Assembly (NCBI GenBank): GCA_027886175.1
Contig: JAJNNQ010000031.1
Coordinates: forward strand, 1,402,501 to 1,466,500
Direction of reading: 5' to 3'
DNA length: 64,000 nt
Source: Phylloscopus collybita
Taxonomy: Eukaryota > Chordata > Aves > Passeriformes > Phylloscopidae
The notes beneath the pieces were generated by a model. That model was not told the DNA's origin, ran no database searches, and saw only the letters and a list, made by a program, of their open reading frames with translations. How positions within the stretch are numbered: the stretch's first letter is position 1; each line of letters begins with the position of its first letter. Positions 30,401 through 42,400 of this stretch are shown one piece after another. The translations under genes and the position numbers were made by a program.

Positions 30401-33400
30401 TTAGCTGAATTCCAATTTATTTTCTTGGCATTTCTTCTTGCCTTGGAGCAAAGCACGTTGGATTCTTCAAAGTCATGGATCACCTTCAGAAAAGCTCCTC
30501 AGTTCTGGGTTTATTCCCAAAGCACCTGGATCCTGGGTTTATTTGCAAAATTTCAAATGATTCAGTGATTCCAAATGCTCTCAGTATCCAAAGCTCCAAT
30601 CATTTTCCCCCCAGAAGTGCCACGAGCACAGCCTCCCCTCCCAAACTCGATTATTTTGGAAAATTTTTGTATAAAACAAACAAACAAAGCTTTGCTGGGT
30701 GAGAGCCAGTGTTGGGAAGTGTTCCCTGCACACAGCCAGGATTATTCAGGTCCCAGTTTGGATCCCAGGGAAGCTCCCAGCACCTGGAACATCCCAAAGC
30801 TGTCCAGCTGTCCCACAGCTCCCTCTGCTCTCCTGGAATTCTGTTCCTCAGAATTCCAGGATAAAACCACGGAGCTGCTTCTCCCAAACCCATGGGAAGC
30901 AGGACAAAGGGCTGGGAATGCTGCTGAGGGGGCTCCTGGCTGGGATATCCCATTCCAGCAGCATTTTCCTGCCACGGGAGGAGCTGGGAAGAAGAGGTGC
31001 TGCAATTGTTGGAATTACAGCTCATTTTTGCATCGACACCAAAGGGAAACCTGCAGCTCATGGCCAAATCCTTCCTGGGGGGAACTGAGCTGGATGAGGA
31101 GGCTCCAATCAATCCTAAGAGAAGCAGGGAGACCCAAATTTTGCTCAAGCAGCTGCACCAACCTCCTTGAAGTTGTCAAAGGCAGACAAAATGATCTCGT
31201 GGCCCCCTCGGACCAGGCAAACGGCGGCCAGGAGCTCCAGCACCAGGGCCTTTGTCCTGTGGAGAAAACAAAACAAAGGGAGAGGCTCAGCCCCTGAGCC
31301 ATCTGCTCCCTGCCTGAGGGGAAATGTGGGAGCTGGAGCCTCAGCCCCGTGTGCTCTGGAGCCCTTGGAATGGATTTCCCTGCAAGGTGCACAGTGCTGA
31401 TCCGGGGGGGGGTTTCCCAGCCTCTGCTGGGACCATGCAGTTTCCACTCCACCCCCGTTTTAAAGCTTCTCAAACCATGCAGGGATTGAAATCCCAGGTT
31501 GGAAATTCAAGCAAAAAAGGGCACTGGCAGGGCTGTGGCCAAGGCAGTGTCTGAGAGCTGCTGCTGCTGCTGCCAGGGAACTCCCTGAACGCACCTGGAG
31601 GAGCAGCTTTGCACCCCCAACCACCTTCCCTGGAGCTCAGCTTTCAATGGGAGAGCTGGAAATTCCAAGTTTTTAATGGAAGAGCTGGAAATTCCAATCT
31701 GCAGTTCCTCCTGACATAAAACTCTGCATTATTCTCCGTGATAATTTGTATTTCTAGCCCCACTCCCTCCCCAAACCAACACACAATTCACTGCAGGGAC
31801 ACAGGCTGTTGGAGCACATCCTTCTCCTTAAAAATCAGGCATCACTTGAGCTGATTTTCAGCAGTGAAACGGAGAGAAAAAGGAGATCACTGAGGGAAAA
31901 AACATGCAGCAAACTCGGTGTAACCCTGATGGAAATAATCCACTAGAATTTCCTTCCAGGATTCCTGGAAAACAAAAAGCTTTCTGGGCAGCTGAGCTCT
32001 GAGCAGAGGCAAACCATGCACACACAGAAAATAAAAATAAAAAATTAGTCTCATGCTCAAGCAGCGACTCAAAGCAGATGTTACAGAACAAGAAATACCT
32101 TGTGGGCTCTCAAAGGGTCAAGGTTATCTTTGGAAACCAGAAAAAATGGTCACTTCCCTAGGAAATTTTAAATGGAATGTTCAATTCTGCCTCCTCAAGG
32201 GTTTGCTGCTTTGGTTTTTTTTTTTTTTTCCTCCTGCCACAGGGAGAACTTCCAGGGTTTTTGAGGATGGAGGAGCTGGCGTGGGGATTTGCTGCAATAT
32301 TCCCTGGGAGGGGATGGAGATCCCTGGGATTGGAGTCTCCAGTGCTGCCCACACCTCTGGGATGAGCAGAATTCCCTGGAGCTGCTGCTTCCCCTTGGCA
32401 CATCCCAGCCAAGCCTGAGCTCCCAAACCTCAGGGCTCTCCAACAGCTCCCCTGGGGCTGAAACAAACCCAGTTTGGGGTCTGGGCAGGGCTGAGCCCTC
32501 AGGTTATCCCAGTCATATTTTAAAGTAGTTTTTTTATCCACCAAAACCAAAATAACCCACTTCTTCCAAGAGTGAAAACTTGGCTTCTCCCCCTGATTTC
32601 CAGGCACTGGAAAAATGATAAAAATGATGCTTAAAAAATGACATAAAAATGATTAAAAAAATGAACTTCCCATTTATTCTTGGCTTGCTGACTTGGGGCT
32701 GGATAAAAGAAAGAAGGAAGAAGCTGCTTCCCTGAGGACAGGACCTCCAGTGCTGGTTATCAGCTCACCCCCTCTCTGACCTTTCCTTGGAGATCTCTGT
32801 GCCAGAGCTGGACTGGTCAGACCTGGCCAGGCTCAGAACTCTGGGATCTGCTGCAGGAGGGATCACAGGGATGTGTGGGAGAGGAGGGACATGAGGAGTT
32901 ACAGCACCATGGCTGAGGCTGCCACCTGAGCCAGAACAGAAATGAAACCTCTCCCAGAGAATTCCAAGTTAAGGATCTTGGATAATGTTTCCTAAAGAAG
33001 ATTTCCCCTCTCCTCAGGAAAATGCCACATGAAGCTGCTCGTTGCCAGTAGGGTTTCCCTGCACTGCAGGAGGGCTCCAGCAGCCAAATTTCAGCTGAAT
33101 CCCAAAATTCCAGAATGGTTTGGGTAGGAAGGAGTTTAAAAATGATCCAGTGCCACCCCTGCCACGGGCAGGGACACCTCCCCCTATCCCAGGGTGATCC
33201 AACTTGGGCACTGCCAGGGATCCAGGGACAGCCAGAGCTTCTCTGGGCACCCAGTGCCAGGGCCTCCCCACCCTTCCAAGCAGGAATTCCTTCCCAACAT
33301 CCCACCTAAACCCATCCTCCTGCAGCCTGAAGCCACAATCAAAGCTGGAGAAGCAGCAGCTTCTGCAAGTGCTGGAATCAGACACCCAGGGCTCACTGAT

Positions 33401-36400
33401 CTGCACCATTCCAGATTCCAGCTGATCCAGAGCAAAGCCTGATTTTTTTTCCTACAAATCCCCCTCTGGAAGCCCTTTCCAAGCCCTCTGTACTCACCTG
33501 CTGGTTAAGCCCTGCAAGCAGGAGGAGCCTACCTGGGGTTCTTGTTGTTCAAACTTAGTGCAATCTCATTAACGGCGTGAGGGTGGGACATGACCATGTT
33601 GAATCCATACTGGAAAGAGAAGGGACGATCCCGCCTCAGTCTGGCACCAAAACCCCACCAGAACCCCACCAGAACCCCACCAGAACCCCACCTCCCTGAC
33701 CAGATCCCCTGGCAGCTTCTCCCAGTGCTTGAAGCCAAACAAAACCTCGTGGGATTTAAACCCAGAATGTTCCGTTCTCCACCGTCCATCACACCTCCCA
33801 GCTCTGGGTGTTCCATCATTTTACAATTCCCTGCCATGAGCAGTGGTGGAAGTGCTGGGTTTGGCCACTTCAGCAACAAAAAAGGCTCCAAGGGCTGCTC
33901 CTGCCCCACTCCCAAGCCTTCTGCTGGTTCCTTCCTCCTCCTCCAGTCCCTGTTTCATTGTGCCTCATTTTTTGTCTGAGCTGGAATTTGCAGTTCAGCT
34001 GCCAAGCCCCGCTCTCTGCGGTCCCTGCACGAGCACAGCTGGCTTTGCTCTCCAAACCCCAAACAGAATTCCTTTGGAATATTCCCTGTTGGTTGTTGGA
34101 TTGTCCCTTCCTGTCCACCCCCAGGGCAGAGCTCCCACAGATCCATCCCAACTCCTCATCAAGGTGTTCACCACAGGCTTTTCCTGGTTTTAACAGAAAA
34201 TCCCAAATTCCTGCTGTTCCCAGGGAATGCTTCATGATCCCAGAGCCACTGGAGAGAGAGAAAAAGCTCAGGAAAACAGGATGAGCTTGGCCTAGTGGCT
34301 TATTCCCAGTTATCCCAAGTGCTCTGCCATAAGCACATGCAAGGGGAAACCTGGATTTTCCATCTTCTCTAAAAATCTCCTGCTTGGGAGCGTTGCTACT
34401 AAACTCCAGACTAATTACAACCTGATTAGCTGCATGTCTAACGAACAGGAGCTGACCCAACACATCCAGGCTCTTACTGCCCCTTTCCCTAAATCCCTAA
34501 ATGCCAGGATTGCATCTCATTCCTTCCCGCTGCCTGAGAAATTTCAATACTTCCATCGATTCTACCTTTAAAAAAAATCCCCAATCCCCACCACCCACCT
34601 TCCCTCCCCACTTCCCACCAGCCAGAAAATTCCAGGGAATCACCTGGTAGTTCATGATGGCCCGCAGGCACATGATGCACACGTGGACATCATCCTTTTT
34701 ACTCACTAGTCGGGAATTTTTGAGGGTTCTCCGGCTTGGCAAGGTGTTGTACCTGCAAAAAAAAACCCCATTTCTCATCAGTCACAGGGAGTGGAAAAGA
34801 AAGGAAATGGAATATCCCTCCACTGGGTGAGGATGCAGGAGTTTTTCCAGAGGAGAAGCAGAAAATGTTGGTGGGAATAAAGGAGGAAAAGGTCCTGGCA
34901 GGGAGAAAAATCCGGGTGTTTGGCTCCAGCACCTCAGCCCTGCCTGCCAGCACGGGTGACAGGGGATATTCCCAGAAAAACAGGGAACAGCACACTGCTT
35001 TACTGGGACTCCTTAGCCCATCCCTGCAAATTCCCTCTGTTTAAATCCACAAAAAAGGCAAGGACACGGAGCACCACATTGGTTTTTTGTAACTCCCTGA
35101 TTCATCCCTGAAAATTCCCTGTCTAAACTCATTATAAAAGCAGCAGCTGGGAATACCACACTGGTTTATAGTGACTCCCTGCAAATTCCACCTATTTAAA
35201 TTCACTATAAAAGCAGGTACACTGGTTTATTGTGACTCCTTAGCCCATCCTTGCAAATTCCCCTCTGTTTAAATCCATGATAAAGGCAGGAACAGGGAAT
35301 ATCACCGCAGGTTTTGTGACTCCCTGACTCATCCCTGCAAATTCCCTGTTTAAATTCACTATAAAAGCAGAAACATGGAATACCACACTGGTTTATTGTG
35401 ACTCCTTAGCCCATCCCTGCAAATTCCCCTCTTCAAATCCACAAAAAAAGGCAAGGACAGGGAATACCACACTGGTTTATTGTTACTCCATGGCTCATCC
35501 CTGCAAATTCCACCTATTTAAATTCACTATAAAAGCAGGTACACTGTTTATTGTGACTCCTTAGCCCATCCCTGCAAATTCCCTGTTTAAATCCACAAAA
35601 AAAGGCAAGGACATGGAGCACCACTGGTTTTTTGTGACTCCCTGGCTCATCCCTGCAAATTCCCATTTAAATTCACTATAAAAGCAGAAACAGGGAACAC
35701 CACACTGGTTTATTGTTACTCCCTGGCTCATCCCTGAAAATTCCCTCTGTTTAAATTCACTATAAAAGCAGGAGCTGGGAATACCAGACTGGTTTATTGT
35801 GATTCCCTGGCCCATCCCTGCAAATTCCCCCTTTTTAAATCCACAAAAAAAGGCAGGAACAGGGAACACCACACCAGTTTTTGTGACTCCCTGGCTCATC
35901 CCTGCAAATTCCACCTATTTAAATTCACTATAAAAGCAGGTACACTGGTTTATTGTGACTTCCTGGTTCATCCCTGCAAACTCCCTCTGTTTAAATCCAC
36001 AAAAAAGGCAAGGACATGCAATACCACATTGGTTTTTTGTAACTCCCTGGCTCATCCCTGCAAATTCCCATTTAAATTCACTATAAAAGCAGAAACAGGG
36101 AATACCAGACTGGTTTATTGTGATTCCCTGGCCCATCCCTGCGAATTCCCCCTTTTTAAATCCACAAAAAAAAAGGCAGGAACAGGGAACACCACACCAG
36201 TTTTTGTGACTCCCTGGCTCATCCCTGCAAATCCCCCCCCTTTTTAAATGCACAAAGCAAGAGGAACAGGGTCCCACACCAGGGTTGGCTGTTCCCTGTG
36301 CTCACAATTCCCAGCTCTCCACAATCCCTGCCCTGGGCTTTTCCTTCCCAGCTGTGCTGAGATGAAAGGAATCCCCAAACTCAAAGCAGGATTCTGTCAA

Positions 36401-39400
36401 AGGAGGTTTTTTTTTATTATTATTATTTTTCCACCCATAAATATGAATGAATCCATCAGCTCAGGGCACAGCAGGATTTTGGGAAACGTGACCCAGTTTG
36501 GGATCAGCAGGGAGCAGAATTTTGGGAGAAGCACAGGAGGAGGCTGTGCTGGATGTTTGGGATGCTCCTGGTGGGAATGGGGCTGTCCCATATCCCTCCC
36601 TTGGAGCTCAGGGCTCCTTCCTGTCCCAAATGTCCCTTCCCCAGACACAGCAGCCGCTGAGTGACCTCAGACTGGGAATCTGAACTGGGAAGTGTGGAAG
36701 CACCTCCAGTGCTGCCTGGACCTGCCAATTCCAAACATTCATCCCACCAAACATGAAAAACTCAGCAAAAAAAAAAAATTTTTTTTTTGAAGTATTTTTA
36801 GTCCCACAGAGATGGTTCCTACACTGGTTTATCTCAGATTTAAATTATGTAGGGCTGCAGAATGATTTTCCATACATTTTAAATCAGATTAATGAGATTT
36901 TTTTATCAAGCCACTGTTGGAAGAAAAATAATTTCCTCAGTGCCTGATGAATCCCTGAATTTCACAACTGAAGCATCCACCAGTTCTGTTGGCTCTAAGA
37001 AATGGGAAGGAGTCTCCTTAAAACAATAAAAATGACCATAAATCCAGATTTGGGTGTTTCCAGATGCTTGGAGAAACAGAATTGGGGAGCAAGGATGCTC
37101 CAGCAGGTCCAGTACTGGGCCTGATCTGCCTGGAATTTCAGCTTGGATCCAACCACTTGGATGGGATCTTCCCAAGCTGAGATGATCCCTCCTCAACTTC
37201 TCCATACCTGGGTGGTAGGGAGAGCTGGGAATGTTCCCCTGGAGAAGGGAAGGCTCCAGGGAGAGCTGGGAATGTTCCCCTGGAGAAGGGAAGGCTCCAG
37301 GGAGAGCTGGGAATGTTCCCCTGGAGAAGGGAAGGCTCCAGGGAGAGCTGGGAATGTTCCCCTGGAGAAGGGAAGGCTCCAGGCAGAGCTCTCAGCCCCT
37401 GGCAGGGCCTGAAGGGGCTCCAGGAGAGCTGCAGAGGGACTGGGGACAAGGGCTGGAGGGACAGGACACAGGGAATGGCTCCCAGTGCCAGAGGGCAGGG
37501 CTGGCTGGGAGATTGGGAATTGGGAATTCCTGGCTGGGCTGGAATTCCCAGAGCAGCTGTGGATCCCTGGCAGTGCCCAAGGCCAGGCTGGAGCAGCCTG
37601 GGATGGTGGGTGGAAGGTTGGAATTAGATCCCAAACCCTTCTGGAATTCCAGGACGTGCCCAGCCCAGTGGTGCAGACTTTGGATGGCCCAACTCAATAC
37701 AAATCACAGCTGATTTGATTCCTCCCATCATTTTCACCTTTGGAGCTGCTAAAACAAATCCTGTTCTCCCCCTGGCTCCCAGGAGAGCAGCCCAGGGGGG
37801 TTCTCCCAGGGGTGAGGAGCTGAAATCCATCAGGGCTGGGTGGGTTTTGGGTTCCATCCCAGAGCAGCTGAGGCTGCCCCTGGAGCCCTGGCAGTGTCCC
37901 AGGGGCTTGGAGCAGCCCAGGACAGTGGGAGGTGTCCCTGCCCATGGCAGGGCTCCTCCCAGGTGAATCTGGAATCTCCTTAGGGAGGAGACTCCACTCT
38001 GGGATCTGCTCAGGGCTTGGGCACTGCCCAGGGAAGTTCTGCCTCCTGTCCAGGTGGAATTCCCTGGCATCAGCTCCTGCCTCTCATCCCACTCCTTGGC
38101 CTCACCCAGCTCCCTGCCCTGGGCATGCTCCCAGCTCCCAGAGCCATCCAGGTGAGACCTGGCCATGGAAATGTGCCCTGGAGAGCTCCTGGGCTGAGCA
38201 CTGAGGGAATTCTGCCCTGGATTCTCCCCCAACCCCTCAACAGAGCCACCAAAACCAAGAGTTACCGAGGAGTTTTGGTGCAGAACCCCCTGAACATGGC
38301 CCTGCCCCCGGAATTCAGGCTCGGGATGTTTTTCCCTGCTCCTGCAGCCATTCCAAGGCTCCCTTGGAGGTTCTGGTTCCTCCCCCAAGGCTGGGCCCGG
38401 CAGCTGGAGGAGCTGCTGGGGTTGGATTTCCTGTCGGCTGCAGGTCCCAGATGATGTCACCCCCAGGATATTTACCCGGCTAATTGAAGGCAGATGGTTC
38501 CTCTTTTCATTTCCACGGCCCCTCCTTGCCAGGGGAACTACGAAAACCTTTCCCCTGCTCCAGAGCAGGAACTGAAAGGCTGCAGAGGGGAGAGGGTTCC
38601 TCCTCCTCCTCCTGTGGGGAGGGAGCTGATCCATGGATTTGGGATGAGGAGGGTGAGGAAGGGAGCAGGATTCCAACCAGCAAAGCCAAGGCTGATCCCT
38701 GGGCTGGGACACAGAGTTTGAGGTTCTTTTTTTTTCACCCAGATCTGACAGAAAAACGTTTCTGTTAAAGAATAATTCCAGCTTTTTTTATATACTTTAG
38801 GGTCATGGAGCTGCTCCCAGGGCTGCAGCCCCTCTGGAGCCAGGCTGGGAGAGCTGGGAATGTTCCCCTGGAGAAGGGAAGGCTCCAGGGAGAGCTGGGA
38901 ATGTTCCCCTGGAGAAGGGAAGGCTCCAGGGAGAGCTGGGAATGTTCCCCTGGAGAAGGGAAGGCTCCAGGGAGAGCTGGGAATGTTCTCCTGGAGAAGG
39001 GAAGGCTCCAGGGAGAGCTCCCAGCCCCTGGCAGGGCCTGAAGGGGCTCCAGGAGAGCTGCAGAGGGACTGGGGACAAGGGCTGGAGGGACAGGACACAG
39101 GGAATGGCTCTCACTGGGAAAGAGGAGATTTGGGTGGGAGATTGGGAATTGGGAATTCCTGGCTGGGCCGGGATTCCCAGAGCAGCTGTGGATCCCTGGC
39201 AGTGCCCAAGACCAGGCTGGAGCAGCCTGGGATGGTGGGAGGAAGGTTGGAATTAGATCCCAAACCCTTCTGGAATTCCAGGACGTGCCCAGCCCAGTGG
39301 TGCAGACATTGAATGGCCCAATTCAATACAAATCACAGCTGATTTGATTCCTCCCATCATTTTCACCCTTGGAGCTGCTAAAACAAATCCTGTTCTCCCC

Positions 39401-42400
39401 CTGGCTCCCAGGAGAGCAGCCCAGGGGGGTTCTCCCAGGGGTGAGGAGCTGAAATCCATCAGGGCTGGGTGGGTTTTGGGTTCCATCCCTGTGATTTTGC
39501 TGCTGGTGGGCTGGAAACTCTGGGGTTTGCATCAACTGACAGCAAAAAAAAAAAAAAAAAATTCCTTCAGAAAGGAAGGTTTTGGCTCATCCCAGCAGTT
39601 TGGGGTTCCTGTGATCTCCTGGGGCTGCTCACGAAGGTGTTGTGGTAAAATGAGGAAGTCTCTGCCAAAATGACAACTTCCCCAGGCCCCTGAGCAGTGC
39701 AAGTGTCACTGGCAAAGCCCAAATTCAGTGACTGCAGCCCCCCAAACCATGGCAGGCTTCAACCCAATCCCTGAACACACTCAAAGGCCATTTATGGGTT
39801 TGCCTGGATCATTCTCTCCTCACAGAGTCGACACATTCTGGAGGAAGAACTGAAGTTCCTCAGTTCAACCCACATGAAAACTCCAATATTTTCCTCAGAA
39901 GAAAGGGAATTTCTAATGGGCTGGGACACTGCAAAGCCTGCATTAATATTTATCTGACAGCAGAGCCTGGCTCTCAGTAAAGCTCCTTCTCCGAAAAAAG
40001 CAGCAGTGAAACTCCCCAAAGGTTCTTCCCCGCTTTTTTTCATCCTCCTGCCCTCATTTTGGTGTCGGTTTCCCAAATCCCTGAGCCTCCTCTTAAGGAA
40101 AAAACCACAAAAACCGAAAAAAAAAAAACCCTCTCAGTTGCCAGGGAAACGCAGGGAGCAGGGAATTGGCAGCTTCAGCACTGCTAAAAGGAGCTGGAAT
40201 TGGAGAGGGATGGTCCTGGAGCAGGGACAGAGCTCTGCCCATCCCAGGCCAGCTCCTGAATTTTGCATTATCCTGGCGAGATCTTCCTTTTTTTTTCTCT
40301 CTCTCTCTCTCTTTTTTTTTTTTTTTTTTTATTTTTATTTTTATTTTTTTTTTTAAATTTATTTTTTTTTCCCTCCAAGAGGGAGGAAGCAAATCTTCCA
40401 GCCCAGCTTGGATGGGGTGCTGGGAGCAGCCTGGGGGAGCAGGAGGTGTCAAACCCTTCCAACCCAAACCAGGCTGGGATTCTGGGGTTCCTTCCCCTCA
40501 CTGCACAGGGATTTCCACCCAGCTTGGGTGTCCACACATCCCAAAAAATCTCATTTACCACCTCCAGGTTTTGCCCCAAAAAGACCCCTCCTCAGCTGAG
40601 CACCTGCCTTGTTCTGAGGAGAAGATTCTCCTTCGGTTCACTAATAATTGAATAATTATAAAAATTACAAGTCAAACATTATGATGATTAAAAATCCCCT
40701 CCCTTCTTAAAAATCTCTCACCTACCTTTAGCTTTCAGGGTTTTGTTTTTTTTTGAACACACATAATTCCCAGCTATTGAAAAAAACCCACGCTTTTAAA
40801 AGACCTTTGAAAAAATGAGCGTTTTTAAAAATGTGTATTTTTTTAAAAAATACACTTTTTTTTAAAAAAATAGCCATTTAAAAGAATAGCAAAACCACAG
40901 ATTTTTTTATGGATCTAAGGATTTAAAGAAAAAAAAAAAAAAGCAAAATACACCCTCCAAAACCCAACCCAAAAATGCTGTCCCAGCACTGAGACAGCTC
41001 AGGAGGGAAATTTCGGCTGGGAAAACTCTGCCAGGTCCCAGTTTCGGGTGTGAGTCAAAGCCTCTACTTACAACAGAAAGGGGAAATCAAGAGGCACAAG
41101 GACTAAAAAGCTCTAAGCTGAGCTACCAAACACAACTATTTGCACCACCACGACCCAGGAGAGCTCAGCTCTTGCTTCCATGCCAGCGAGGAACGGCATT
41201 CCATCTCCTCTCTGTCCTGGAAAGCCAAAGCCTCTGGGGGTTCTGATGTGACAACCCCCGTGGGGCTCTGTCCCAGTCAGTTGTCCCTTGGCATGGGAGC
41301 AGTGCTGGCCCTGGGGCTGGCCTGGGGACACCTGGGCAGTGGCACTTACGGGGTTTTCCAGGCGGCGGAGCGCCAAGGGGAGCTGCTCCACAGGCAGGTG
41401 GCTGCCAAGCAGCTGTGGCAGCGTTGGAGCTCAAGGTGGTCGGGCAGAGAGACCAAGCTGAGGGTGGGGGGAGTGAGAGAGGAGAAGGAGGGGACAGGAG
41501 GGGACAGGAGGGAGGGAGAGTTCCAGGGGGAAAATGGGATGGAGGCGTCGGGACGGAGAGCGAGGCAGGTGAGGGAGACGGGGAGACGTGAGAAGGGGAA
41601 AAGGGGTGGAAGGAAATGAAGAGAAACAATGGAAGAGACACGTGAGGTGTTGCTGATTTAGGCATTCCTAATCCCAGGCACCTCCTACCAGCACTGGCAC
41701 TTCTGACAGAGCAATTAAGGAGCAATTAAAGCCACTAAAAAAAAAACCCCTAATTCTACAGGCCAAGCCATCCTGCTGCACTCCACAGCTGGAGTTCCTT
41801 CCCAGAGCTCTCCTCCTCTCCACTGCCTGAGGGTTGGGAATTAAATCTCCCAGGCACAAGGTTTGGAGGCACCCAGCATTGACCCAGCAGGTGCCAAGGT
41901 CAGTGTCTGGCAAAGCCAAGCCACCTCTGCTGGAAGGGACAGGCTCAGGGAAGTCAGGCCTGGCTGCCTCCAGCTCTGGACTCTGCTATGCTCACAGGGT
42001 TATGGAGCAAAACTCCATAAAAGCCAAAAAAAAACCCCTGTAGTCACTGCCTGTCGTGTTTGAGTTTTCTGAAGTTCTTTCCCAGGGACCTAAACTGCTA
42101 AACAAGGTCACACTCTGTAAATTCTCTTGTTTTTCACGTTTCTCTCCTAAGGAGGGACTTTGCTTGTTGACCCTTGGTGTGACCAATGGGTCAAAGGATC
42201 CCATCTCTTAGGTGGGCACATTGTAAAAAGGTATAAAAATAGGTGCTGAGAATAAACCAGCCCCTTTTTGGAGCATCAGCCTTCTGAAAACACGAGTCTG
42301 TGTCTTTCTTTCGTGTCCAACAGCAACACCGCCCAAAGGATCCAGTGCTCTGAGCTCCATCCTGAGCACTGGGAGCTGAGGGTGGTGGTTGGAGTGGGGC

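Noticed and set aside
35015..36250. Multiple TATA boxes (TATAAAAG) as promoters
   Set aside because: They recur as part of each satellite unit and lack any downstream exon.
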